From Ligustrum vulgare (lineage: Eukaryota > Streptophyta > Magnoliopsida > Lamiales > Oleaceae): a stretch of 64,000 nucleotides of DNA. A model generated the notes under the pieces. It ran no database searches and was not told the origin of the DNA. It saw nothing but the letters and a program-made list of their open reading frames with translations. A program made the translations under genes and the position numbers. The stretch covers positions 1,381,501-1,445,500 of the forward strand of contig OY743189.1 in the NCBI GenBank assembly GCA_963555705.1, in the 5' to 3' direction. This document shows positions 55,721-64,000 of this stretch, piece after piece (position 1 is the first letter of the stretch; each line of letters starts with the position of its first letter).

Positions 55721-57355
55721 AAATGAGTTTCTACGCAAAAAAGAGTGAAATCAAGAAAGCATTCATGGAAGAACGACCAATGGTCCTTTTCTTGTACAAG
55801 GAATCATTCCTTGCCTTTGATGAAACTAACAAATCCCTCCCTAGTTTGGCTATTTCTTTATTGCAGGAATTCGAGGATTTGTTTCTAGATGACATACCTA
55901 GTGGGTTACCACCCATTTGAGGTATTGAACATCAAATTGATTTTATACCTGGAGCAGTCATTCCAAACCGCCTCGCTTATCGAAGTAACCCTGAGGAGAC
56001 GAATGAACTTCAAAGGCAAGTGGAGGACTTGATGAGCAAAGGGTATATAAGGGAAAGTATGAGCCCATGTGCCGTCCCCGTGTTACTTGTGCCCAAAAAG
56101 GACGGGACTTGGAGAATGTGTGTTGATTGTAGGGCCATCAACAACATAACGGTAAAGTATCGTCATCCTATTCCTAGGTTAGATGATATGTTGGATGAAT
56201 TGCATGGCTCTAGCATATTTAATAAAATTGATCTTAAGAGTGGTTATTATCAAATTCGAATGAAGGAAGGAGATGAGTGGAAAACTGCTTTTAAAACTAA
56301 ATATGGCCTGTATGAATGGTTAGTAATGTCTTTTGGACTTACTAATGCACATAGCACATTTATTCGTTTAATGAATCATGTTTTACGTGCATTTATAGGT
56401 AAATTCGTTGTAGTTTACTTCGACGATATCTTGATATATAGTAAAAATTTGGATGAGCATGTGGAGCATGTTAGGTGTGTGCTTGTGGTTTTGAGGTAAG
56501 AACAACTTTTTGCTAATTTTAAAAAGTGTAGTTTTTGCATGGAAAAGGTTGTGTTTCTTGGCTATGTGGTTAGTGCTAAGGGAATAGAATTAGATGAAGA
56601 GAAATTCAAAGCTATTAAAGAATGACCAACACCTAAAAACATAACTGAGGTTAGAAGTTTTCATGGCTTGGCTAGTTTTTATAGGCGCTTTGTTAAAGAT
56701 TTTAGCATGATTGTCACACCACTCACAGAAATTGTTAAAAAAAGTGTGGGTTTTAAATGGGGGTGTAGAACAGGAGCATGCATTTGAGTCTATCAAAAAT
56801 ATGTTGCGTAAAGCACCGATTTTATCACTTCCTAACTTTGACAAAGCTTTTGAGATTGAATGTGATGCCTCAGGGCTAGGTATTGGAGCTGTTTTAATGC
56901 AGGATCGAAGACCAGTAGCTTATTTTAGTGAAAAACTAAAAGGGGCTGCTCTTAATTACCCCACATATGACAAGGAGTTATACTCACTTGTGCGCGCTTT
57001 GGAGACATGGCAACATTACTTGTGGCCACGGGAGTTCGTGATACACACTGATCATGAGTCCTTGAAGCATTTGAGGGGTCAAGCTAAGCTGAGTAAGAGA
57101 CATGCAAAATGGGTAGAGTTCATCGAAACCTTCCCCTATGTCATCCGATACAAACAAGGTAAGGAAAATGTGGTGGCAGATGCATTGTCTCGAAGGTATA
57201 TTCTTTTAACTTCTTTGAATTTTAAATTGCTTGGATTTGAATAAATTAATGACATGTATGCTAATGATCCGGACTTTTCTAGTATTTATGATTCATGTGG
57301 TAAAGGGGCTGTGGATAGGTTCTTTAAACATGATAATTATTTATTCTGAGAAAAT
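55721..57355 (+). pseudogene. CRM-like reverse transcriptase and RNase H
   Basis: [62 protein letters not shown], catalytic YFDDILIYS (about 56416-56442), FANFKKCSF, then [20 protein letters not shown]. RNase [21 protein letters not shown] (56860 on), [33 protein letters not shown] and [12 protein letters not shown]. Stops at 55918, 56497 and 56622, one frameshift near 56750, and TAA or TGA codons at 57241 and 57347. TGA for CGA or TGG at 55918, 56622 and 57347 is consistent with C-to-T decay at methylated sites. Confidence 0.88.
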
Positions 57356-58729
57356 AAATTGTGTGTCCCTAGGTGTTCAATGAGAGAGTTACTTGTGAGA
57401 GAGGCCCATAGTGGAGGTTTAATGGGTCATTTTGGGGTTAAAAAGACCATCGAAATCCTAAGTGAACATTTCTATTGGCCTAAGATGAAGATTGATGTGG
57501 TTCGGGTTTGTAATCGATGCATTACTTGTAAGAAGGCTAAATCTGTGATTAAACCCCATGGATTGTACATGCCTTTACCCGTCCCTAGTAAACCTTGGGT
57601 CGATATCTCTATGGATTTTGTTTTGGGATTACCTAGGACTAAGAAAGAAAGAGACTCGATTTTTGTGGTAGTAGATCGCTTTAGTAAAATGGCACATTTC
57701 ATACCATGCCACAAAACTGATGATGCTACCAATATAGCTGATATATTCTTTAGGGAAGTCGTGCGCTTACATGGGGTTCCTAAAAGTATCGTCTCGGATA
57801 GGGACGTTAAATTCCTTAGTCATTTTTGGAGAATCTTGTGGAACAAACTGGTAACAAAACTACTTTTCTCTATAATTTGTCACCCACAGACCGATGGACA
57901 TACCGAGGTAGTAAATAGAACCGTGATTCAATTGTTGAGCACCATAATCAATAAAAATCTGAAAGATTGGGAAGAGTGTTTACCATTTATTGAATTTGCA
58001 TATAATAGGGCTATACATTCTACTACTTCTTGTTCGCCATTTGAGAGTTTTTATGGTTTTAATCCGCTAAGGCCATTGGATTTAATTCCTTTACATGTGA
58101 ATAAACGTAGTAGTTTGGATGGAAAGAAAAATGCTGAAATGGTTAAATCACTCCACGACAAGGTGAGGTTGGCAATTGAAAAGAAAAATGAACATTATGC
58201 ATCGCAGGCTAACAAAGGAAGAAAATGCGTCATATTTGAACCCGGTGATTGGGTTTGGGTACATTTGAGGAAGGAGCGATTTCCCGAACAACGTAAATCA
58301 AAATTACAATCTCGAGGAGATGGTCCATTCCAAGTGATTGAAAGGATCAACAAAAATGCCTATAAACTAGATCTTCCTGGTGAGTATAATGTTTCGGCTA
58401 CGTTTAATGTTTCTGATCTATCTCCGTTTGATGCAGGTACAGATTCGAGGTCGAATCCTTTTGAGGAGGGAGGGAATGATGTGATCCAGACCACGAATAC
58501 AAGCCCACACAAAGATACGTTGACGATCAAAGGAGGACCGATGACTCGATTGCAAACGAAAAGAGCCAACGAAGCAATGGACAAGCTAGTACAAGAAACA
58601 ATGGCCAAAACAATGTTCGTGTCATCAAAAGAAGCAAGTTCCATGTTGGGACCGAGTCGAGACGACGAGTGGATCAACCACATTCAAGCCGTCGAAGGAA
58701 ATTTTGAAGTTTCAAAGTTACGGCCGTAA
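57356..58729 (+). CDS. CRM-like integrase with C-terminal tail reaching into the LTR
   Basis: About 456 intact codons. N-terminal zinc finger: H and H in REAHSGGLMGHFGVKKT, C and C in CNRCITCKK. Catalytic core: MDFVLG (first Asp), VSDRDVKF (second Asp), and TEVVNRT (Glu), the D,D-35-E triad. C-terminal domain: EPGDWVWVHLRKERFPEQRK, GDGPFQVIERINKNAYKLDL and ATFNVSDLSPFDAG. The frame then crosses the polypurine tract and the LTR start (58477), giving GGPMTRLQTKRANEAMDKLV, and stops in a TTACGGCCGTAA palindrome at 58729. Integrase inserts the element DNA; in CRM elements the tail may target centromeric chromatin. A typical chromodomain is absent. Confidence 0.85.
   Translation, partial: KLCVPRCSMRELLVREAHSGGLMGHFGVKKTIEILSEHFYWPKMKIDVVRVCNRCITCKKAKSVIKPHGLYMPLPVPSKPWVDISMDFVLGLPRTKKERDSIFVVVDRFSKMAHFIPCHKTDDATNIADIFFREVVRLHGVPKSIVSDRDVKFLSHFWRILWNKLVTKLLFSIICHPQTDGHTEVVNRTVIQLLSTIINKNLKDWEECLPFIEFAYNRAIHSTTSCSPFESFYGFNPLRPLDLIPLHVNKRSSLDGKKNAEMVKSLHDKVRLAIEKKNEHYASQANKGRKCVIFEPGDWVWVHLRKERFPEQRKSKLQSRGDGPFQVIERINKNAYKLDLPGEYNVSATFNVSDLSPFDAGTDSRSNPFEEGGNDVIQTTNTSPHKDTLTIKGGPMTRLQTKRANEAMDKLVQETMAKTMFVSSKEASSMLGPSRDDEWINHIQAVEGNFEVSKLRP
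58464..58476 (+). other. Polypurine tract of the CRM-like element
   Basis: AGGAGGGAGGGAA immediately before the 3' LTR start TGATGTGATC, lying inside the integrase frame. Confidence 0.88.
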
Positions 58730-59331
58730 CGAGATCACTGCTAAAATTGATTTTGCGAGACATAAGGGATTACGGCCGTAAAGGCTGAGGATCACGGTCG
58801 TAACGAAGGCATTGCTCATAACTGGAATTTGGACATTTTGGACTTACGGCCGTAAGTAATATTGTCATGGCCATAAATGTTAATCAATAACAAGGTTACG
58901 GCCGTAAAGGAAGTAGTCACGGTCGTAAATGTCTATACGCGTAATTTTAGGATTTTTATTTCTTTCCTTATTTTAGCAATTTCTTTCCTAGTATAATTAA
59001 AACTCTTAAGCCAGGTTTTGACCCTATTTATAGGGATGTAATTTTCATTATTTAGCTGACAACTTTGATATTATTATTGTGAGGCTATATTGCTTTCAAC
59101 AACCTTATTCTTCATTGAATAAAATTCGAACTTGCGAGTTATTTTTGTTTGTTCAAACTTGGGTGAGATTTATTTTTATTGTGATCAAGAGGTCAACTTA
59201 TCAATCGATTGTGTTGGTTTCTTGGTTCAATTAATTTGAATCAATCTCTAAATCGTGGTTATTTGGCGTTCTTGGGTCGATTCCAATATTTTGTGGGTTG
59301 CGTAGCTACAATTGCTACATGGTTTGCATCA
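58477..59331 (+). repeat. 3' LTR of the CRM-like element (855 bp)
   Basis: Matches 52438-53314. Contains seven TTACGGCCGTAA-like dyads at 58718-58932 and, further on, a TATTTATAGGG box at about 59022. Confidence 0.93.
58718..58932. repeat. Cluster of TTACGGCCGTAA palindromes in the CRM LTR
   Basis: Seven perfect or one- to two-mismatch copies in 215 bp (for example at 58719, 58770 and 58895), mirrored by a similar cluster at 52680-52915 in the other LTR. Confidence 0.85.
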
Positions 59332-59513
59332 CTTTGTCCTCACTAGTACGCTCCCCGAAAAAATATCCCAGGGGTCACCCATCATAGAATTGCTCCAAGC
59401 CAAGCATGCTTAACTATGAAGTTTCTAATGATTAACTTTAGAAAAAGAAGGTGCACATTGTTGGTGTGAGTAGTGTCTATCAAATTTTTTAAGCTTTCCT
59501 GGCCTGGGTATTA

Positions 59514-60170
59514 CATACACCACCTGTAGTGATCACTTCATCGATCACCACTCACGTGGCTACCTCCACTACTAATGCTCCATGTTCACCTGCTATAGTT
59601 CATTCTTCCATTCAGTTTACTGCATTGATAGTCTCAGCTCAGCTAAGCTAGTTCGTGTCGGCCTTCTACTCTGACTCAGCAGTTTATTCCTGCAGCTATT
59701 ATTTAGCCAGTGGTTCATCCATTACATCAACAACGATCTTTCACCATGATGCCACCTCTCGTTACTGTTCCGACTTTTAGTCTTGCTTCAGCTTTATTTT
59801 CTGACCTGTTGCTTGATGATATTCTTTTGAGGCGGAAGGCCTCCGATTAGTATGTGGACCCCTCTCCTGATACTCTTGCAGCTGTTCCTTCTGATACTCC
59901 TTATAGTCTCCATCAGAATGTGGTGGCTTCCATTCCTTCTGATTCTGAGATTCACTCTGATACTAAGAACGCTGCCCAATTGGAGGTTCACCAGCAAGTT
60001 CCTTTCTTGAGATCTTCGACCGATGATTTTGTTGGTCTAGCTCAGTGTATTGAGGATGATAGTTTTATTCATGTCACTTGAAAGAAAAACTTGCATGCCA
60101 CTGATACAAGATTTCCACCTACTCGGATGATGACCAGGAGTCGGTTATTGGATACCTCACGTTCCCAGTC
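59514..60170 (+). pseudogene. LINE ORF1, Ser/Thr/Pro-rich tail
   Basis: Continues the ORF1 linker from 44567. Frames read Thr, Ser, Pro and Val-rich sequence (PVVITSSITTHVATSTTNAP). There is no domain; such tails follow the zinc knuckle in plant LINE ORF1. Several stops. Confidence 0.55.
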
Positions 60171-61100
60171 TCGATAAATGTCATTATTTGAAATGTAAGG
60201 GGTGTAGCTAACACGATACTCGCAGGCACCTAAAGAGATTGGTTCAGCTTCATTAGATTTATTTTTTGGTTATCTTGGAGCCCTTTGTACTTCAGGAGAG
60301 GTTTGATTATATCAGACGTTTGCTTCGCTTTAATACTAGGACGTAGAATTCATGAGGGAAGATTTGGGCTTTGTGATATTCTGCGACTACTATTACTTCA
60401 TTGGATGATCATCTCTAGCATCTGCACATTAGAGTTGAGGATACTATCACAACCTATATTCTTGACTCCTGATTTTTTAGCTTGTAAGACTTCTGGTAGG
60501 AGGGACTTGTGGTAGGGTCTTCATCACATTTCCCTCACTTTGGATGGACCGTGGATAGTTGGAGGAGACTTTAATGTTATAGCTCATGATAGAGAGCTCA
60601 CTGTTCGTAACACCAGGGGAAAGGGTACTATAGCCTTCTCATAAATGATGATTGATTGTGGTTTGGAGGACGTTGGATTTACTGGTAGTACGTATACTTG
60701 GCCCAATGGTCGGGTTTGGAAGAGATTGGACATGATTTTGATTAATCCTATAGCTGTATTATTGTGTCATTATCTTACTATTAGGAATTTGAATCGGACT
60801 TCGTCTGACCATGCGCCCCTTTTGCTTCAGTGGGATGGCTGCTCTTTTGGAGAAGTTCTTCAAGCTGAAACAAGGTCTATGTTGGTGGAATCTTAATGTA
60901 TTTGGGGATATTTTTCAGAGGGTCAGGGATGCTGAGTTCAGGATGGATAAGTTGGAGATAGAGTATGATTTGGATCTGACACCTGTGCACCGTGATTCTT
61001 TACATTAAACATTGGTTGTGTTGAATCGTATGTTAGATATTGAGGGTTATTGGAAGTAGAAGGCCAGTTCACGATGGGTATGTGAGGGGGATCACAACAC
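60171..61100 (+). pseudogene. LINE ORF2, endonuclease domain
   Basis: Broken frames give the N-terminus (MNVIIWNVRGVAN-like at about 60178), then HHISLTLDGPWIVGGDFNVI (about 60520-60580), DVGFTGSTYTWPNGRVWKRL (60669 on) and TSSDHAPLLLQW (about 60797-60833). GGDFN and SDHAP are signature blocks of the apurinic-type endonuclease that nicks target DNA. After it come WWNLNVFGDIF and SSRWVCEGDHNTRSFH, the linker to RT. Several shifts and stops. Confidence 0.87.
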
Positions 61101-61556
61101 TCGTTCCTTTCATGCGATGGTTCAGGGGAATTGATCAAATCACGCATTAGGTCTATTACGATCCATTCAGGGGATGTGTTATCTACTCCTATTGATATTC
61201 AGACTTCGGCTGTTGATTTCTTTCAGGATATCCTATTTTCTTAGTCACAGCCTTTGATGCCCATCAGAGATGATATTATTTCCAAGATTGTGGTGGAGGA
61301 AGACAATATGGCACTAAACCACCCTCCTTTGATTCACGAGATAAGAGAGGCGATCTTCAGTATTGATTCTAATAGTGTCGCAGGACTAGACAGATTCTCA
61401 TCATTATTCTTTGAGCAATGTTGGGATATTATTTAGGATGACGTCATAAGCATAGTCATGGACTTCTTTGCATGTAGTGTTCTGCCTAGGAAATTTGCTG
61501 TACTTCTATTGTTTTGATACCTAATAGACATGGAGCTTGCAGATAGACACACTTTA
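61101..61556 (+). pseudogene. LINE ORF2, start of reverse transcriptase
   Basis: PPLIHEIREAIFSIDSNSVA and GLDRFSSLFFEQCWDII (61322-61436) are the fingers of a LINE RT, with VMDFFACSVLPRKF following. The catalytic part lies beyond the break at 61556, where another LTR begins, so the LINE is cut in RT. Confidence 0.82.
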
Positions 61557-62373
61557 TGTCACGACCTGTCCCAGATCACTCTACTGGACTTGAAATGTGA
61601 CGTGTGTCGATGGCAGGTGCCAATTAGATGTTGGACCCACTACCAAGGCAACCTTGACTTTTCTTATCTTTCATATTCTCCTTTTAAATAAATTTGATCC
61701 CATATGAATTTATAAAAATTTTGACAGTCTCATCTATAATATTGTCTTAACCAGCCTGTAAGACAATGACAAATCCTCAAACATATAATCATAAATAATT
61801 ACATTACTTTCCAAATCTTTCAGGCAACACAATTGACATAATAAAATACCTACAATTCTTAATCCACTTCTTCATATATACAATCCAAAATACATAATCA
61901 CTAGATGCATTCCTGACAAAGTATATAACTTATATAGAATAACTGCATAGTCCAATGTATCTTCCTCGCATATAACTTCTAAGAGCTTACCAAAGTAACT
62001 CCTGCAAATTACAATGTTACAAAGCTTCTTGAGAGCTGCAAATGCTCCTTCTATGCTGCTGAAAATCTTATTTTCTTCCTATACTGTAAAGGTGGGGAAA
62101 AACATGAGCTTGTGACTCGGTGAGTGGAATTTCTGAAATAAATGTACTTTATAAACCTTTTTTGAAAACATAATTTATTTCATAATGCTTTTGCAACTTG
62201 AAATCAAAACATACTTGTTAACAATAATTGTTCATAAGTATCATATAATAATCATCTGTGGCATAATTGAAAAACTGTAATATATAAGAAACCGCACCAA
62301 AAGGTACCCAACTAAATCATCTGCCAAAGCTGGAATCTGTATCTAGTCATACGCGCGTTTACTACTGAGCACC

Positions 62374-62525
62374 TCCGTACCCGGCCCAAAGCCCCTCTGG
62401 GTACAAAAGTGGGTCCCAAATACCTCATATATGCACTCTTATACACGGGCCATAGGCCCCCTCCGTGACAATCTGAAGATCCCAAATAATATCCGCTAGT
62501 ACACGGGCCCAAGGCCCCCCCCTCC
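62374..62525. repeat. Three spaced GC-rich units (TACACGGGCC..AGGCCCC)
   Basis: CGTACCCGGCCCAAAGCCCC (62376), ATACACGGGCCATAGGCCCC (62441) and GTACACGGGCCCAAGGCCCC (62500) recur every 60-65 bp, with GATCCCAAATA-like spacers, in AT-rich surroundings. Confidence 0.75.
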
Positions 62526-63050
62526 CCTCGTGCACTAACACAAGAAAAGATAACCATATCGAGTACTTCTGGTGGTTTTGAAGTCATACATGCTCAACTT
62601 GACTATTCATGCTCGAAAAACATGGTAAAAAGAGCCATTATGATAAATAAGCTTAATTATAAAACATTTATTTCGATAATTATGCTAAAAGCCACTGATT
62701 TCAAACTCATTTGTAACTTAAAGAAAATCAATGTAATAGAAAACTTGTATAACGTAAATTCTTTTACGTTTTTAAAAGAATAATTTTTCCACTCACAGAG
62801 TTTATCTACTTGAAGCTAGCAGAGCTGATAAATCTGATTTCATCTCTACATCATCTCTTGAAATAAAAATATAATTCTCATGTATTAAAATCAACTATAT
62901 CAAACCATTAAAAATGGGTTAATATCATTTATAACTCAATTTCCTTCGTATAGTTATCAATCAATCGTCAGACATTATCCAACTTATTAGTCCATTCGCT
63001 AATTTTCTATTTACAGTCCTTTATAGGATCTATTCTAACAACTAAACATC

Positions 63051-63052
<2 letters not shown>

Positions 63053-63093
<41 letters not shown>
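63053..63093. repeat. (TA)n microsatellite
   Basis: About 20 TA units in the long LTR-like segment. Confidence 0.95.
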
Positions 63094-63095
<2 letters not shown>

Positions 63096-64000
63096 GATCA
63101 AATGCTTAAAAACTAATCAAGAAGATTAACCATAATTAAGACTTTAAAATCCACAAATATTGAAAAGTTGCATCAATTCCAAAATATAGAGCATAAACAC
63201 TAGAACTTTGAAAGTATTCTTCTTGCACAGATTTTCAACAACAACTCAACTATTATCATTTCCCAACATAGCTGAAATTTCTCTTAAAATACTGAGGAAT
63301 TCAACATAATTCCATTATTTCATACTTATTTATCACCAATCAAGTATTTAATATCATATATAATCATCCAAAAGTTAAAGATCAAAATAGTAATTTCGAA
63401 AACCCATTTCATGATTAATTTCATTTACCATCAAAATCAACATATACTATTTCTTGAAAACTTCTTTAGTATATTACCTCAAATACATGTCAATAAACCT
63501 AATATTTGCTAAATTTCGAATATAAGTCAATCATTCATAAACTCTAAAAACTTTAAACACAAAACATCAACTATTAATATTCTTGCTTACCTTTAGGAAT
63601 TGGAGAAGAGATTCAAGAACACAAGTTTGAGAATGTATCTTCCTTCATTCCTTCTACAAAAGTCGATTTATCGACGGACCGACCGACTGACCTGTCTCTC
63701 TCTTCTTCTTTTTTTCTTTTCTTTCCTCCCTTTCTTTCCTTTCCTTTTCTCATTTTCTCCTTTTCTTTCCTTTCTGCCGATTTCTTACCCTTTTCTTTCT
63801 AGTACCTTCCATTTTCTTTTATTTTAAACATATTAATATTATTTATTTGCAAGTCAAGCCCTCAAATCTTAAAATAATATGACCTTTAATCCTTTAATTC
63901 GATCAAATGAGAACTAAATCCATGAAATTCTAATTTGTATCATTTATGTCCTTTAAATACTTGTAATTATAAAATAGAACCATAAAGAAATCATTTAATT

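Larger units (their letters stand above)
52438..59331 (+). mobile_element. CRM-like chromovirus (Ty3/Gypsy), nearly complete
   Basis: Two LTRs (52438-53314 and 58477-59331), perfect 5-bp duplications CTTTG (52433-52437 and 59332-59336), an initiator-Met primer site, and gag, protease, RT, RNase H and integrase in Gypsy order. The integrase frame continues through the polypurine tract about 250 bp into the 3' LTR. An integrase tail encoded by the LTR, with a GPMTR block, is the hallmark of the CRM clade, many members of which are centromeric. Length 6.9 kb. A handful of stops and shifts inactivate it. Confidence 0.83.
44568..59513 (-). mobile_element. Second TRIM-like element, carrying two nested elements
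   Basis: Same family as 13350-14367, in reverse. The left LTR is 44568-44750 plus about 52114-52152, split by a Copia. The internal region is only 52153-52339 (187 bp), with primer site CTCTGATACCA (52327-52337, reverse of the initiator-Met site) and a polypurine tract next to 52153. The right LTR is 52340-52437 plus 59337-59513, split by the CRM-like element. LTR ends are decayed (TGGAACAACCC, TATAATGACCC). Flanks AATAC and TACAC are only a weak target duplication. It separates two LINE pieces that read on into each other. Confidence 0.78.
61557..64000. mobile_element. Long LTR of another element, TGTCACGACC start, right end outside window
   Basis: TGTCACGACCTGTCCC at the LINE break looks like an LTR start. 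The next 2.4 kb has no protein domain. It holds three spaced GC-rich units (62374-62525), a TA microsatellite (63053-63093) and a pyrimidine-rich tract (63695-63800). A body of this size with low coding content matches the long solo LTRs elsewhere in the window, but the other end, the target duplication and any internal domain are not visible. A different LTR-bearing element or DNA transposon remains possible. Confidence 0.55.

Noticed and set aside
62312..62587. 91-codon frame on the minus strand
   Set aside because: Arises from the GC-rich spaced repeats; no domain or conserved start.
63600..63827. 75-codon Phe/Ser/Leu-rich frame
   Set aside because: It is read through a pyrimidine-rich low-complexity tract.

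Overview
This window is plant nuclear DNA made almost entirely of retrotransposons. The elements are Athila, Tat and chromovirus-type Ty3/Gypsy, Ty1/Copia, an L1-type LINE, small TRIM-like elements and a hAT-type miniature element, so an angiosperm is clear. The strong AT richness fits a eudicot, but I cannot name the genus. I found no convincing host gene, tRNA or rRNA. A CRM-like chromovirus and deep nesting of old copies suggest heterochromatin, possibly pericentromeric.

Left part (1-12.9 kb). A minus-strand Athila-like element without gag-pol fills 1-8023. Its right LTR is 6339-8023, its left LTR is cut by the window edge, its primer site matches tRNA-Asp, and it carries one intact 255-codon reading frame of unknown function. 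A 2.7 kb solo LTR (1444-4184) sits inside it. From 8 to 13 kb are microsatellites, a Copia LTR with its primer-site region, a possible second solo LTR and a broken chromovirus RT/RNase H fragment.

Middle-left (12.9-26.2 kb). Several decayed Athila copies lie mostly on the minus strand: gag starts at about 14.7, 16.6 and 22.8 kb, pol at 18.3-20.4 kb, and LTRs at 16.8-18.2 and 22.9-24.8 kb. A TRIM-like element with perfect 5-bp target duplications lies at 13350-14367. A plus-strand Tat integrase tail and its 40-bp 3' repeat array are at 24.8-25.7 kb.

Right part (26.2-64 kb). One broken LINE is the oldest visible host layer, with pieces at 26.2-26.65, 44.1-44.57 and 59.5-61.56 kb. An Athila gag-pro element (26652 to about 44040) interrupts its ORF1. 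The 5' LTR of that Athila element holds a solo LTR (27535-36429), which in turn holds a decayed Copia (29534-35329) and a hAT-type MITE (35488-36332). Further along, ORF1 is split by a second TRIM-like element (44568-59513). One LTR of that TRIM holds a Copia (44751 to about 52108) and the other holds a nearly complete CRM-like element (52438-59331, TSD CTTTG). A different long LTR begins at 61557 and runs off the window.

The most unusual signals are: a 2 kb island of several dozen short hairpins sharing the loop pattern C-NNGAA-G in the Copia at 29.5-35.3 kb; a roughly 110-140 nt module present in two copies in each of two diverged Athila-type elements; the unexplained intact frame of the first element; and GC-rich perfect dyads embedded in AT-rich LTRs of several families. 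These are sequence observations; no function is shown.
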